Assembly: GCF_003347595.2 (NCBI RefSeq) | Contig: NZ_QCZK02000031.1 | Span: 62,001-126,000 of the forward strand | Length of the DNA stretch: 64,000 nt | Source of the DNA: Botryobacter ruber | GTDB taxonomy: Bacteria > Bacteroidota > Bacteroidia > Cytophagales > Hymenobacteraceae | Direction of reading: 5' to 3' | Shown: positions 54,273-63,517 of the stretch, piece after piece | Layout of the letters: every line of letters begins with the position of its first letter | Position numbering within the stretch: the first letter of the stretch is position 1 | The notes under the pieces: generated by a model | Told to the model about the DNA's origin: nothing | Databases searched by the model: none | Seen by the model: only the letters and a program-made list of their open reading frames with translations | Made by a program: the position numbers and the translations under genes

Positions 54273-55205
54273 ATGGAATCTAAATCAAATCACAGGCCCC
54301 TGGTTTCTATCATTACGCCGTTCCTTAATACCGCACGGTTTCTGGAAGAATGTATAGAAAGCGTGATACACCAGACATACGATAACTGGGAGTTGTTGCT
54401 AGTGGATGACGGCTCATCTGACGGCAGCTCGGAAATTGCCAGGAACTATGCGGCGAACTATCCGGGTAAAATTTATTGGCTGGAACACGAAAACCACCAG
54501 AACCGGGGCGCCAGTGCTTCCCGTAACCTGGGAATCCAAAGCTCAAAAGGAGAATACATCGCTTTTTTAGATTCGGATGATATTTACCTGCCTGCCAAAC
54601 TTGACGTACAGGTCCCGCTCTTAACGGCACACCCTGAAGCAGGTATGTTGTACGCCTCTACCGAGTACTGGTACAGCTGGACAGGCCAGCCGCAGGATGT
54701 CCAGAAGGACTGGGTCTGGGAGCATTTTGGCGTTCAGCCCGACACCTTGATAAGGCCACCACAACTGTTAACTACCTTTTTGCGCGATGGAGGCACAGTG
54801 CCCTGTATGGGGAGTGTGCTGGTGCGGCGACAGGCTATTGAATCGGTGGGCGGTTGGGAAAATGTGTTTAAATACATTTACACGGACCAGGTTTTTCATA
54901 CCAAAATATGTTTGAACTGGCCCGTGCTGGTGTGCAGTGGCTGTTGGGACCGCTACCGGCAACACCCGGATTCTTCATGCCATATGGTTGAAAAGACCAA
55001 TAAAGCCTACGTTGCCAGGTACAATTATTTAACCTGGCTGGAAAAGTACCTGACAGAGCAGCAGGCGCATACGAATACCGAACTGTGGGAGGCGTATAAA
55101 AACGAAATGTGGCCCTTCAGGCATCAGTACCTGAACAAGATTGTGGTATTCAAAAACCGGGTTTTAAAAAGGGTAAGAAAGAAGCTTGATTTACTGAAAA
55201 TATAA
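54273..55205 (+). CDS. Family 2 glycosyltransferase
   Basis: 310 aa. PLVSIITPFLNTARFLEECIESV, WELLLVDDGSSDGSS, GASASRNLGIQSSKGEY and FLDSDDIYLPAKL (DxD-like metal site) are GT2 motifs. Unlike its neighbours the segment around IYTDQVFHTKI replaces the usual ED-Y-L acceptor motif, so its acceptor site may differ. It is 62 bases behind the previous GT2 gene. Specificity unknown. Confidence 0.9.
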   Translation: MESKSNHRPLVSIITPFLNTARFLEECIESVIHQTYDNWELLLVDDGSSDGSSEIARNYAANYPGKIYWLEHENHQNRGASASRNLGIQSSKGEYIAFLDSDDIYLPAKLDVQVPLLTAHPEAGMLYASTEYWYSWTGQPQDVQKDWVWEHFGVQPDTLIRPPQLLTTFLRDGGTVPCMGSVLVRRQAIESVGGWENVFKYIYTDQVFHTKICLNWPVLVCSGCWDRYRQHPDSSCHMVEKTNKAYVARYNYLTWLEKYLTEQQAHTNTELWEAYKNEMWPFRHQYLNKIVVFKNRVLKRVRKKLDLLKI

Positions 55206-55223
55206 AACGTAGCAGAATACATT

Positions 55224-55290
55224 TACCTGCTTCCGTTGCCAATGCTCCTAAAGCTAAGGAGCTGTGGCAATGGAGGCAGGTGCAGCGAAG
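55224..55290. repeat. Hairpin variant of the dispersed element, copy 18
   Basis: ACCTGCTTCCGTTGCCAATG followed by CTCCT, then AGGAGCTGTGGCAATGGAGG and CAGGTGCAGC. The arms ACCTGC / GCAGGT, TTGCCA / TGGCAA and GCTCCT / AGGAGC pair, giving a stem of about 23 positions with small bulges and an 8-base loop. Sits after a glycosyltransferase stop; 55291-55688 holds nothing else recognisable. Confidence 0.7.
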
Positions 55291-55688
55291 TAAATTTACA
55301 GCCGGAAGTGTAAAAAAAAGCCACCAGTCCTTACCTGGTACCGCTCTGGCTGCTCTCCTGTTTACCGGCCATCAGGCTTCACAAAGCAAATCCCATTTCT
55401 CCCGGTAACGGAAGTCTCAATGGCCCCGCTTCAGGAAAAAAATGTTCCTGTTCGGGGGCATGGTGATAGCAAAACAATCCAATTCTATAAACTAGGCCAA
55501 AGTGCCATCCTTGTATAATTATATGGTATAAGGAATAATAATTTGAGTAAAAAAACCGGGAAGGTAGGTGTAACTACTTAAAGTTAAATAACAGCAAAAT
55601 ATTTTTATAATATTTTAGTACAAGTATTTCTTTTATTCGTATAGAAAAAGGGTAATGAAAGCGTGTCTGAAAACCTGTGTGAGAAATA

Positions 55689-56690
55689 ATGATAAATATC
55701 CCCCTGCATCCGCCTGTTATACCGCCGCTTACTACCGGGCTGCAACGGCCTTTGTGGTCGGTGATGATACCGGTGTATAATTGCGGGCAGTTCCTGGAAG
55801 AGACCCTGGAAAGTGTACTGCTGCAGGAAATACCGGAGGAGGAGATGCAGATAGAAGTAGTGGACGATGCCAGTACCGACGTGGATGTAGAAGCACTGGT
55901 AAACCGGATCGGGAAAGGCAGGATAAAGTACTTCAGGCAGGCACAGAATGTCGGCAGCCTGCGCAACTTCGAAACCTGTATAAACCGCTCGAGAGGTAAG
56001 CTGATTCATTTGCTGCACGGCGACGACAAGGTAGGCAGCGGGTATTACCGGAAAATAGAAGCACTCTTTGCGCAGCACCCCGAAGCGGGAGCCGCTTTCT
56101 GCCGGTTCAGATGCATAGATGAAAACGGCAACAAAGTATATAATAAAAGCAGCGAAAGGCAAACTGACGGAATCCTGCAGAACTGGCTTCTGGAAATTGG
56201 AGAGCGCCAGCGGATACAATATGTTGCCATAACAGTACGCCGGGACGTGTACGAAAAGCTGGGTGCCTTCTTTGGTATCGTGTACGGCGAAGATTGGGAA
56301 ATGTGGGTACGCATAGCCCGCAACTACCCGGTAGCTTACACACCGGACATGCTGGCCTATTACAGGAAACATTCCGCTTCTATATCAGGCAGCAAATTTC
56401 TGAAGGGAGAGCATCTGCAGGATCTGTATAGCGCCATGAAACTTATACAGGATCATCTGCCGGCAGAAAAGAAGCAGCACATCCTGGAAAAATCAAAGCG
56501 CTATTATGCTGCCTACGGCCTGAAAGTAGCCAATGAACTCTGGCATAAGCTGCACGACACCCAGGTGATACATGCACAGATAGAGCAGGCGCTCAACCTG
56601 AGCAGGAATCCTTTGCTGTACCTGATGATCCTGAAGTTACAACTAAAGTTAACGCTCTACAGGCTATGGAGGCAGGTGTATCGGTCGTAA
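55689..56690 (+). CDS. Family 2 glycosyltransferase
   Basis: 333 aa. WSVMIPVYNCGQFLEETLESVLLQ, QIEVVDDASTDVDVE (nucleotide-binding), FETCINRSRGKLIHLLHGDDKVGSG (HGDD replaces the usual DADD metal motif), and VYGEDWEMWVRIARNYPVAY. The C-terminal 100 residues are helical and basic. Its 3' end overlaps the next glycosyltransferase by 25 bases in another frame, so the two are translationally coupled. Specificity unknown. Confidence 0.9.
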   Translation: MINIPLHPPVIPPLTTGLQRPLWSVMIPVYNCGQFLEETLESVLLQEIPEEEMQIEVVDDASTDVDVEALVNRIGKGRIKYFRQAQNVGSLRNFETCINRSRGKLIHLLHGDDKVGSGYYRKIEALFAQHPEAGAAFCRFRCIDENGNKVYNKSSERQTDGILQNWLLEIGERQRIQYVAITVRRDVYEKLGAFFGIVYGEDWEMWVRIARNYPVAYTPDMLAYYRKHSASISGSKFLKGEHLQDLYSAMKLIQDHLPAEKKQHILEKSKRYYAAYGLKVANELWHKLHDTQVIHAQIEQALNLSRNPLLYLMILKLQLKLTLYRLWRQVYRS

Positions 56691-57685
56691 TTTGTACATA
56701 CAACGGGGCTGCCCTGCTCCCGGAAACAATATGGCACCTCGCACAGCAGCGCGTGCGGCCGGAAATTGCCTGGGAAGTGATTGTCGTAGACAATGCTTCT
56801 ACCGATGATACTGCTGCCGTAGCTGTGGCGGAGTGGGAAAAGCACCGGGGCCCTGTGCCGTTTTCGTTGTTGCATCAGCCGCTGCAGGGCCTTAGCTATG
56901 CACGGGAACTGGCACTGGAGCAAGCGCAGTACGAATTTGTGCTGTTTTGTGACGATGATAACTGGCTGATGCCCGGTTATATCAGCCGGGCTTATGAACT
57001 GATGCTGCAGCATCCTGCTATTGGGGTGCTCGGCGGCAATGGCGAACTGCTCTTCGAAACAGCGCCTCCGCACTGGGCCGCCAGTCTCAGTATGTATGCC
57101 CACGGGCCACAGGCGCCGGCATCCGGCAAGGTTAAGAGCAATGTGGTATACGGGGCCGGATGTGTGATGCGCAGAGCTGCCTACGAAATTATCGTCAGCG
57201 CCGGGTTCAGAACCATGCTCACTGACCGGAAGGGAGCCAGCCTGAGCTCGGGAGGAGATTATGAGCTTTGCTATGCTATCGCCCTGGCGGGTTTTGATAT
57301 CTGGTATGATGACTGCCTGAAGTTTAAGCATTTTATGCCGGCAAAACGAATTAACTGGGAGTACAGTACCCGCTTCTTTAAGGAAAGTGCGCAGAGCTTT
57401 GAGGTGTTAATTCCCTACCGTATCCGGACAAACCTGGGCGGCAGGAACATCCTAGCATTTAACCTGAAGTATGTCCGGATTATTCTGGCCTATGTTGCAA
57501 AACTGGCGGCGGCACTGCTGGAAAGGCAAAGGTTAGCTCCCGGTACAGAAGCGGGTAAAATCAATACCCTGAAGCTTCTGGCATTAAAATCTAAACTGTT
57601 AAGCTTCGCCAACTATAGCGGTATGCGCGAGAATTTTCTTAAAATTTTAAAGGTTGAAAAACAGTACCTGCGACATAATTTATAA
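56666..57685 (+). CDS. Family 2 glycosyltransferase (last gene of the locus)
   Basis: 339 aa. The start ATG at 56666 lies inside the preceding gene. GVSVVICTYNGAALLPETIWHLAQQ, WEVIVVDNASTDDTA, LSYARELALEQA, VLFCDDDNWLMPGYI (DDD metal site) and GGDYELCYAIALAGFDIWYDD are the GT2 motifs. The C-terminal region carries a hydrophobic stretch (IILAYVAKLAAALL) that may contact the membrane. It ends the plus-strand glycan run. Confidence 0.9.
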   Translation: MEAGVSVVICTYNGAALLPETIWHLAQQRVRPEIAWEVIVVDNASTDDTAAVAVAEWEKHRGPVPFSLLHQPLQGLSYARELALEQAQYEFVLFCDDDNWLMPGYISRAYELMLQHPAIGVLGGNGELLFETAPPHWAASLSMYAHGPQAPASGKVKSNVVYGAGCVMRRAAYEIIVSAGFRTMLTDRKGASLSSGGDYELCYAIALAGFDIWYDDCLKFKHFMPAKRINWEYSTRFFKESAQSFEVLIPYRIRTNLGGRNILAFNLKYVRIILAYVAKLAAALLERQRLAPGTEAGKINTLKLLALKSKLLSFANYSGMRENFLKILKVEKQYLRHNL

Positions 57686-57902
57686 AGTTCAGGTTCCGCT
57701 CTAAGAACACACACGACAAAACACACACCCGGAATTTGTTGCTTTACTAAAGTAACAGTAATTCTTGTTCCTCATTATTTTTCAGGATTTGCGGCAGTTA
57801 CTGGTTTCTGTAGTAACAGGAGTAAGGTAGCAGCGATAGTATTGTCTATCATATAGGATTTGATACAACGTTTTTTTACTATGATAATACAGGGTTCCTA
57901 CT

Positions 57903-59339
57903 ATGAAAAAATTTACCGTTCTGATGCTTTTTGCATTGCTGCTCTCTTTTAACCTAACTGCCCAGCAGGAAACAAACACCCCCGGATTCACCTCTGTCAC
58001 TAACCTTACGCCACTTCCTATTGTAAGGCACACGGCAGATAAACCACAGTCCAAAGTATGGTCTTATGCCGGAAAGCACTGGGCTGTGTTACCAGACAAT
58101 ACCGGCACCCACATCTGGCGCCTCGACAGCATTACCTGGACCAATGTACTCACCATTTCCTCCAGCACCTCCACCCGGGCCGACTGCAAGGTGGTGGGCG
58201 ATGTGGTGCACATCCTGCTCTTCAGGGGCACTTCCGCTGCTTACCTGTTATCGGCAGAATTTGTACCTGAAACCAAAACCTATAAGCTATGGTCGCAAAG
58301 AGCCGAAAAGGCAGAACTGCTCCTTGACCCTGTAGCTGAAACAGCAACGTTGGATATCGACGGCAAAGGCCGCATGTGGGTGGCCTACGACGCCGAGAGC
58401 GATGTAAAAGTGCAGTGGAGCGATCCGCCTTATGCTGTCTGGAATGCCCCGGTAACGGTAGCCTCCGGCATAAAGGAGGATGATATCTGTACAGTAATCG
58501 CGCTGCCCGGTAAAATAGGCGTGTTCTGGTCGAACCAGGTTACCCAGCGCTTCGGCTTTAAAACCCATACCGACGGAGCTGCGCCCACCTCCTGGTCCGC
58601 GGATGAAGTACCTGCCTCGCAGTCGGCTTTTAATGTAGGCAAAGGCATGGCCGACGACCACCTCAATTTAGTCGCGGCAAAAGACGGTACTTTATACTGC
58701 GCCGTAAAAACCAGTTTCGACAAACAGGGTTACCCGATGCTCGGCTTGTTGGTGCGCCGCCCTTCCGGCACCTGGGACGACATGTACCAGGTTTCCGATA
58801 CCGAAGGCACACGGCCTGTTGTTATTCTGAATGAAGTGATAGGCAAACTCAAAGTGATTTATACAGCAGGAAGTTTTGGCGGTGAAATCCTGTACCGGGT
58901 ATCGCCTACTTCCCATATCTCCTTCAGTTCGCCTTTAACATTGATCGGCGGCGCCTATAACTATGCCACCAGCGTAAAAGCCAGTTACAGCTCAGAGGTA
59001 GTTATTCTGGCTTCTACCAGCAGCGAGGCCGTTGGCGTGCTGGCCACAGATCCGTCTCCTGTAAAAGATGAGTTGTTAGGAAACATCTATGTTTATCCAA
59101 ATCCCATCTCCTCCACCGGCATTGTCAGCTTTGCGTTGCCCGAAGGCGGTGAGTACAGGATACTGCTTTACAACAGCAATGGCGATAAAATAAAAGGATT
59201 AGAGGGGGAAGGCGTTGCAGTGGCAGGAGAGCTGTATACAACGCAGATAAACTGCGCCCACCTTGCCAGCGGGCTCTACATTGTAAGGCTTCAGACCAGT
59301 AAAGGCACCAAGCATTTTAAGCTAATCTTAGATAAGTAA
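57903..59339 (+). CDS. T9SS-secreted propeller-like protein (paralogue 2)
   Basis: 478 aa with signal MKKFTVLMLFALLLSFNLTA. Residues 22-390 carry the same strand blocks as the protein at 43232: DKPQSKVWSYAGKHWAVLP, GTHIWRLDSITWTNVLTI, RADCKVVGDVVHILLFRG, TATLDIDGKGRMWVAYD, QWSDPPYAVWNAPVTV and MADDHLNLVAAKDGTLYCAVKT. A T9SS type-A sorting domain ends it (IYVYPNPISSTGIVSF, SGLYIVRLQ, HFKLILDK). The gene follows the last glycosyltransferase by 217 bases. Propeller fold is inferred; function unknown. Confidence 0.82.
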   Translation: MKKFTVLMLFALLLSFNLTAQQETNTPGFTSVTNLTPLPIVRHTADKPQSKVWSYAGKHWAVLPDNTGTHIWRLDSITWTNVLTISSSTSTRADCKVVGDVVHILLFRGTSAAYLLSAEFVPETKTYKLWSQRAEKAELLLDPVAETATLDIDGKGRMWVAYDAESDVKVQWSDPPYAVWNAPVTVASGIKEDDICTVIALPGKIGVFWSNQVTQRFGFKTHTDGAAPTSWSADEVPASQSAFNVGKGMADDHLNLVAAKDGTLYCAVKTSFDKQGYPMLGLLVRRPSGTWDDMYQVSDTEGTRPVVILNEVIGKLKVIYTAGSFGGEILYRVSPTSHISFSSPLTLIGGAYNYATSVKASYSSEVVILASTSSEAVGVLATDPSPVKDELLGNIYVYPNPISSTGIVSFALPEGGEYRILLYNSNGDKIKGLEGEGVAVAGELYTTQINCAHLASGLYIVRLQTSKGTKHFKLILDK

Positions 59340-59702
59340 CCGGCCTGAGTTAGTTTAACCCGTTCTCTCATTTTCGCTCCGGAAGGATCTGGCGGGCTTT
59401 ATACAGGATCCTTATCCCCGGGCGGCAACCGGCTGCTTCCCCGGAATAACGGGAAGTAAACCAACTCTGTCCGCAAAGGAACCAACCAGTCTAAAAAACT
59501 CATCATCATCCTCATCAGGAAAAGGATGGTTTAGCTGCTGCAGCAGGCTGGCCATCTTTTCTTTTAATTATGCCCGCCGGAGTAGCTTTGCTGGTCCAAA
59601 GCCGGTGGCAACAGGTGGGGCCACGCTACCATTATGCTCCCGGCGCCTTCCCTAAGCCTTGGCTACCACCTGCACGCGAGTACAGGGGGGGCGATTACTC
59701 TG

Positions 59703-59730
59703 CTGTCCCTGCCACCAAAGCCTCTGCTCC
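59703..59730 (-). repeat. Dispersed GGCTGTGGTGGC element, copy 19
   Basis: Plus strand CTGTCCCTGCCACCAAAGCC then TCTGCTCC; one core mismatch. Confidence 0.7.
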
Positions 59731-59749
59731 TCACCTTACAGGTACTATG

Positions 59750-59784
59750 TTTTGCTGCACCAGCCACCATTCCTGCTGCTGTTC
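59750..59784 (-). repeat. Dispersed GGCTGTGGTGGC element, copy 20 (degenerate)
   Basis: Plus strand TTTTGCTGCACCAGCCACCA then TTCCTGCTGCTGTTC. Same orientation as copy 19, 20 bases later. Confidence 0.6.
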
Positions 59785-60254
59785 TTCCGGCTTTTGAAGC
59801 TTCATTTTTTAACACGCCACAATTAAACGTTCACCAGTCCTACAGGTACTTTCACATCATTTAATGTTTTTCTAACTAAACTATATATAAATATTGCAAC
59901 TTTATGTTCTTTTGGCGCTATAACGATACTGTGCATTAACCTTCTTTTGTCTTATTAATGGCAGCTGATGCCCGGGTTGTGGCAATGTGCCGGTTTATAA
60001 GATGCGTTAAAACTTGCTGAATTAACTATTGGCCTGTTTTTCCTCCGACTGAACTGCCTGTGCCTCTGTCGTGCAGGCAGAAGGGTAGGATGTAGCCGGT
60101 AGCAACAGTTGCCGGGTTCTTTTATGCAGTCTGATACCACGTCCGAAAATAATTTGTCGCTTCGTATTGCCTGCAGGTACTGTTTTAAATGCAGAAACAG
60201 GACATGGGTTGTATTCATCTGATTTTTTTCTGCACTTTATATAGTATAATTTCT

Positions 60255-63200
60255 ATGAAAACCTTTGTATTTCTTCTTGCATTAGCACTCCTGTTGCCCG
60301 CAGGCTTAACAGCCCAAACCAGGCTTTTTCCTTTTGGATCTGACTGGAAGTTCCTGGATGATGGCACCGACCAGAAAAACGACTGGCGCCTGGCTACTTA
60401 TAACGACGGAAGCTGGCCTTCCGGCAAAGGCAAGTTCGGCTATGGCCTGAGCGACATCATATCCCTGATAAGCTTTGGCCTGGATCCCAAGAAAAAGCAC
60501 CCGGCCGCATACTTCAGAAAAGTTGTTAACGTCCCCGACGCAACGCTCTTCGGCTCCTACGAAGCCAGCGTCTACCGCGACGATGGGCTGGTGGTGTATG
60601 TGAACGGGGTGGAGGTATACCGGAACAACATGCCCACAGGCGACATCTCCTATAAAACTTTAGCTATAAGCGCAACAGACAATGGCAGCCAGGCGCAAAC
60701 CTTTAAAATAAGTGGTAAAGCTTTTAAAACCGGTTCCAACCTGGTTGCCGTGGAAGTGCACCAGGCCAAACTGAATAACGGGGACACGGATATGGCGTTC
60801 GATATGACGTTAACCGGCCTGCCCCCGGACGTAACTCCTCCTGTAGTGCAGAGCATCAAACGCCAGTCGCCGGCTACAGAGACCACCAGTGCCACCTCGG
60901 TTGTTTTCAGGGTAACGTTTTCGGAACTGGTTTTTGGCGTGGATGCAAGCGATTTTACCGTCGTTACCTCCAGTGGTTTAACTGCCCAGCTGACCTCCGG
61001 AGCTGTAGCAGCAGCAGGGAAAGAGGGCAGGGAATATGATGTTACGGTAAGCTCGGTTTTGGGAGATGGTACACTGCGCCTGGACCTGAAAGCCAGTGGC
61101 ACCGGCATCGTGGATGAAGCAGACAATGCCATCAGCGGCGGCTATTCCATAGGAGATACTTACATTATCAGGCAGGATGTTACGCCACCCGTGGTGCAGA
61201 GTATCAAGCGCCAGTCGCCTGCTTCAGAGCTCACCAATGCCACGGCTGTTACCTTCCGGGCGGTCTTTTCGGAAGGGGTTAGCGGAGTAGACAAAAGCGA
61301 TTTTAGTGTGATGGTTGTAGTAGGAACCTTTACCAGTGTGCTTGCCCCTGGTGCAGTGGCGGTGGTCGGTACCGATGGCAGAACCTATGATATTACCGTC
61401 AGTTCCATAGCAGGGGATGGCATCCTGCGCCTGGACCTGAATGCCAGTGGTACGGGCATTCAGGATGCGGTCGGCAATGGCATCACATCTGGTTTTACCG
61501 CCGGCGAAACCTATACCATCCAGCAGTCGCCCCAGGATGTGATGGCGCCTGTGGTGCTGAGTATCAACCGGCAATCGCCTGCCAGCGCTACGGTTACTGC
61601 TACGGCTGTCACGTTCCGGGTAACATTTTCAGAGAAAGTGACCGGGGTAGACAAAGGAGACTTTACCATTACCAGAACGTCCGGCTCGGTTAGCGGAACG
61701 CTGGCTTCTAACGCGGTGGCCCCGGTAGGTACTGATGGCGAGACCTACGACGTTACGGTCAGTTCCATTACAGGACAAGGAGAGTTGCGCCTGGACCTGA
61801 ACGGAGGTGGTACGGGTATTAAGGATGCAGCAGGTAACCTCATCGGTACAGGCTTTACCGGTGGCGAAACGTATACCATCCAGCCCTTGGTGCTATTGAA
61901 CGGTTTTACCACAGTTACCCCGCTGACACCCTTACCGGTAGCTAAAAACACGGCTGAAAAACCGCAATCCAAAGTGTGGATGCACGCCGGCAAGCATTGG
62001 GCTGTGATGCCGGACGGGGCGGGTACGCACATCTGGCGGCTCGACGGCACCACCTGGACCAATGTGTTCACCCTGGCCTCCAGCTCCTCTACCCGTGCCG
62101 ACTGCAAGGTGGTGGGCGATGTGGTGCACGTTCTCCTGTTCAGGGGGAGTTCTACGCCTTACCTGGTATCAGCAGAATACGTTTCGGCTACAAATACCTA
62201 CAAGGCCTGGACCCAGCGAACATCCCGGTCTGAACTGGCCCTTGATCCGGAAGCTGAAACAGCCACTTTAGATGTAGACAGCAAAGGCAGGATGTGGGTA
62301 ACCTACGATGGCACCAGTACGGTATATGTGCAGTGGAGCGATTCGCCCTATAAAACCTGGAGTGCGCCGCTGTCGCTTGCCACAAACATCCACGACGATG
62401 ATATAAGTGCGGTGGTAGCCTTGCCCGGTAAAATCGGCGTGCTTTGGTCGAACCAGAACACGAAACGCTTCGGCTTTAAAACCCATACCGACGGGGCAGA
62501 CCCCGCCAACTGGTCATCGGATGAAGTGCCCGCCTCACAGTCGGCACTGGATGTGAGGTATGGCATGGCTGATGATCATCTGAACATGGCCGTAGCCAGC
62601 GACGGAACTTTGTACTGTGCCGTAAAAACAGGTTACGATACGCCGGGCTATCCCAAAATATCGCTGTTGGTGCGCCGCGCCAACGGTACCTGGGACGGTA
62701 TTTACGAGGTAACCGATGTGGTAGGAACCAGGGGTATCGTGCTTTTGAATGAGGCGATAGGAAAAGTGCGGGTCGTTTATACCTATAGTGAGGATGGCGG
62801 CGATATTCTGTACAAGGAATCCTTAACCTCCAGTATCTCCTTCGGGTCGCAACGTACCCTGATAAGCGGGCTTTATAACAATGCTACCAGCATAAAAGCA
62901 ACCTTCAGCTCAGAAGTGGTAATACTGGCATCAACCGGTTCCGAAGCGGTTGGTGTGCTGGCAACCGACGGAGTTGCTGCTGTCTCAACGTCCTCTACAG
63001 CGCTCGCAACTGCAGCTCCCGGTTCAGGTGCTCCGGTCGGAAAGCCGGACATTATACAGAACGAATTGCTGGCTTATCCGAACCCGGTTTACTCCATCGG
63101 TACGATAAGATTTGCGCTGGCAGAGGAGGGAGAGTATTCGCTGAGGCTTTACAACAGCAAAGGTGCACTGGTAGTCCGCATCAGTGAGGGCAGTGCAAAG

Positions 63201-63317
63201 GCAGGAGATCTGCATGCCGTTGAGGTAGATGGCACCCACCTGAGCAGAGGCCTCTATTTTATCAGGTTGCAAACAGCCAGAGGAGCCAAGTCCCTGAAGC
63301 TAACAGTTGAAAAATAG
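60255..63317 (+). CDS. Chimeric T9SS-secreted protein: N-terminal sandwich, three Ig-like repeats and propeller-like domain
   Basis: 1020 aa from ATG 60255 (MKTFVFLLALALLLPAGLTA signal); the frame continues upstream to 60189 without a better start. Modules: N-terminal beta-sandwich (21-190, LDDGTDQKNDWRLATYNDGSW) as in the two phosphatase giants; three Ig-like repeats of about 115 aa (195-309, 310-424, 431-545; PVVQSIKRQSPA, VTFSEKVTGVDKGDF, GELRLDLN) of the same family as the seven repeats at 19975; the propeller-like domain (549-905, EKPQSKVWMHAGKHWAVMP) shared with 43232 and 57903; and a T9SS type-A sorting domain (936-1020, LLAYPNPVYSIGTIRF, LKLTVEK). It links the two architectures by domain shuffling. 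Function unknown. Confidence 0.85.
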   Translation: MKTFVFLLALALLLPAGLTAQTRLFPFGSDWKFLDDGTDQKNDWRLATYNDGSWPSGKGKFGYGLSDIISLISFGLDPKKKHPAAYFRKVVNVPDATLFGSYEASVYRDDGLVVYVNGVEVYRNNMPTGDISYKTLAISATDNGSQAQTFKISGKAFKTGSNLVAVEVHQAKLNNGDTDMAFDMTLTGLPPDVTPPVVQSIKRQSPATETTSATSVVFRVTFSELVFGVDASDFTVVTSSGLTAQLTSGAVAAAGKEGREYDVTVSSVLGDGTLRLDLKASGTGIVDEADNAISGGYSIGDTYIIRQDVTPPVVQSIKRQSPASELTNATAVTFRAVFSEGVSGVDKSDFSVMVVVGTFTSVLAPGAVAVVGTDGRTYDITVSSIAGDGILRLDLNASGTGIQDAVGNGITSGFTAGETYTIQQSPQDVMAPVVLSINRQSPASATVTATAVTFRVTFSEKVTGVDKGDFTITRTSGSVSGTLASNAVAPVGTDGETYDVTVSSITGQGELRLDLNGGGTGIKDAAGNLIGTGFTGGETYTIQPLVLLNGFTTVTPLTPLPVAKNTAEKPQSKVWMHAGKHWAVMPDGAGTHIWRLDGTTWTNVFTLASSSSTRADCKVVGDVVHVLLFRGSSTPYLVSAEYVSATNTYKAWTQRTSRSELALDPEAETATLDVDSKGRMWVTYDGTSTVYVQWSDSPYKTWSAPLSLATNIHDDDISAVVALPGKIGVLWSNQNTKRFGFKTHTDGADPANWSSDEVPASQSALDVRYGMADDHLNMAVASDGTLYCAVKTGYDTPGYPKISLLVRRANGTWDGIYEVTDVVGTRGIVLLNEAIGKVRVVYTYSEDGGDILYKESLTSSISFGSQRTLISGLYNNATSIKATFSSEVVILASTGSEAVGVLATDGVAAVSTSSTALATAAPGSGAPVGKPDIIQNELLAYPNPVYSIGTIRFALAEEGEYSLRLYNSKGALVVRISEGSAKAGDLHAVEVDGTHLSRGLYFIRLQTARGAKSLKLTVEK

Positions 63318-63370
63318 CTTTCCAGGCAGGCTGGTACAGCTGTGCCTGGCCTGCAGGTTTAGGTTAAACA

Positions 63371-63425
63371 AACCAGCATACCGGCACGTTCGTTCATGAT
63401 CGTGCTGGTGTGCTGGTTAATTTTT
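63371..63425 (+). terminator. Terminator after the chimeric T9SS gene
   Basis: Stem AACCAGCATACCGGCACG / CGTGCTGGTGTGCTGGTT (63371-63388 and 63401-63418), two G-T type mismatches, followed by AATTTTTTG. Confidence 0.85.
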
Positions 63426-63517
63426 TGTATTCTGTATGGGCTTTTAAAACACCTGCAGTAGTTCTGCCGTGCCGCTTCTTTTTTTTCTTGCTGCAGATGC
63501 GCTTTTAAGCTGTTTTC

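Larger units (their letters stand above)
59340..60254. other. Non-coding region between two T9SS cargo genes
   Basis: 915 bases without a credible gene. It holds two copies of the dispersed element (59703 and 59750) and an AT-rich stretch (59860-59930) that may contain a promoter for the gene at 60255. A short hairpin AAGGATC / GATCCTT is at 59382-59412 without a T-tract. Confidence 0.45.

Noticed and set aside
59955..60218. 87-aa minus-strand frame with an ATG
   Set aside because: Composition looks random (HRQFSRRKNRP), with no signal peptide or helix, and it overlaps the start region of the chimeric gene.
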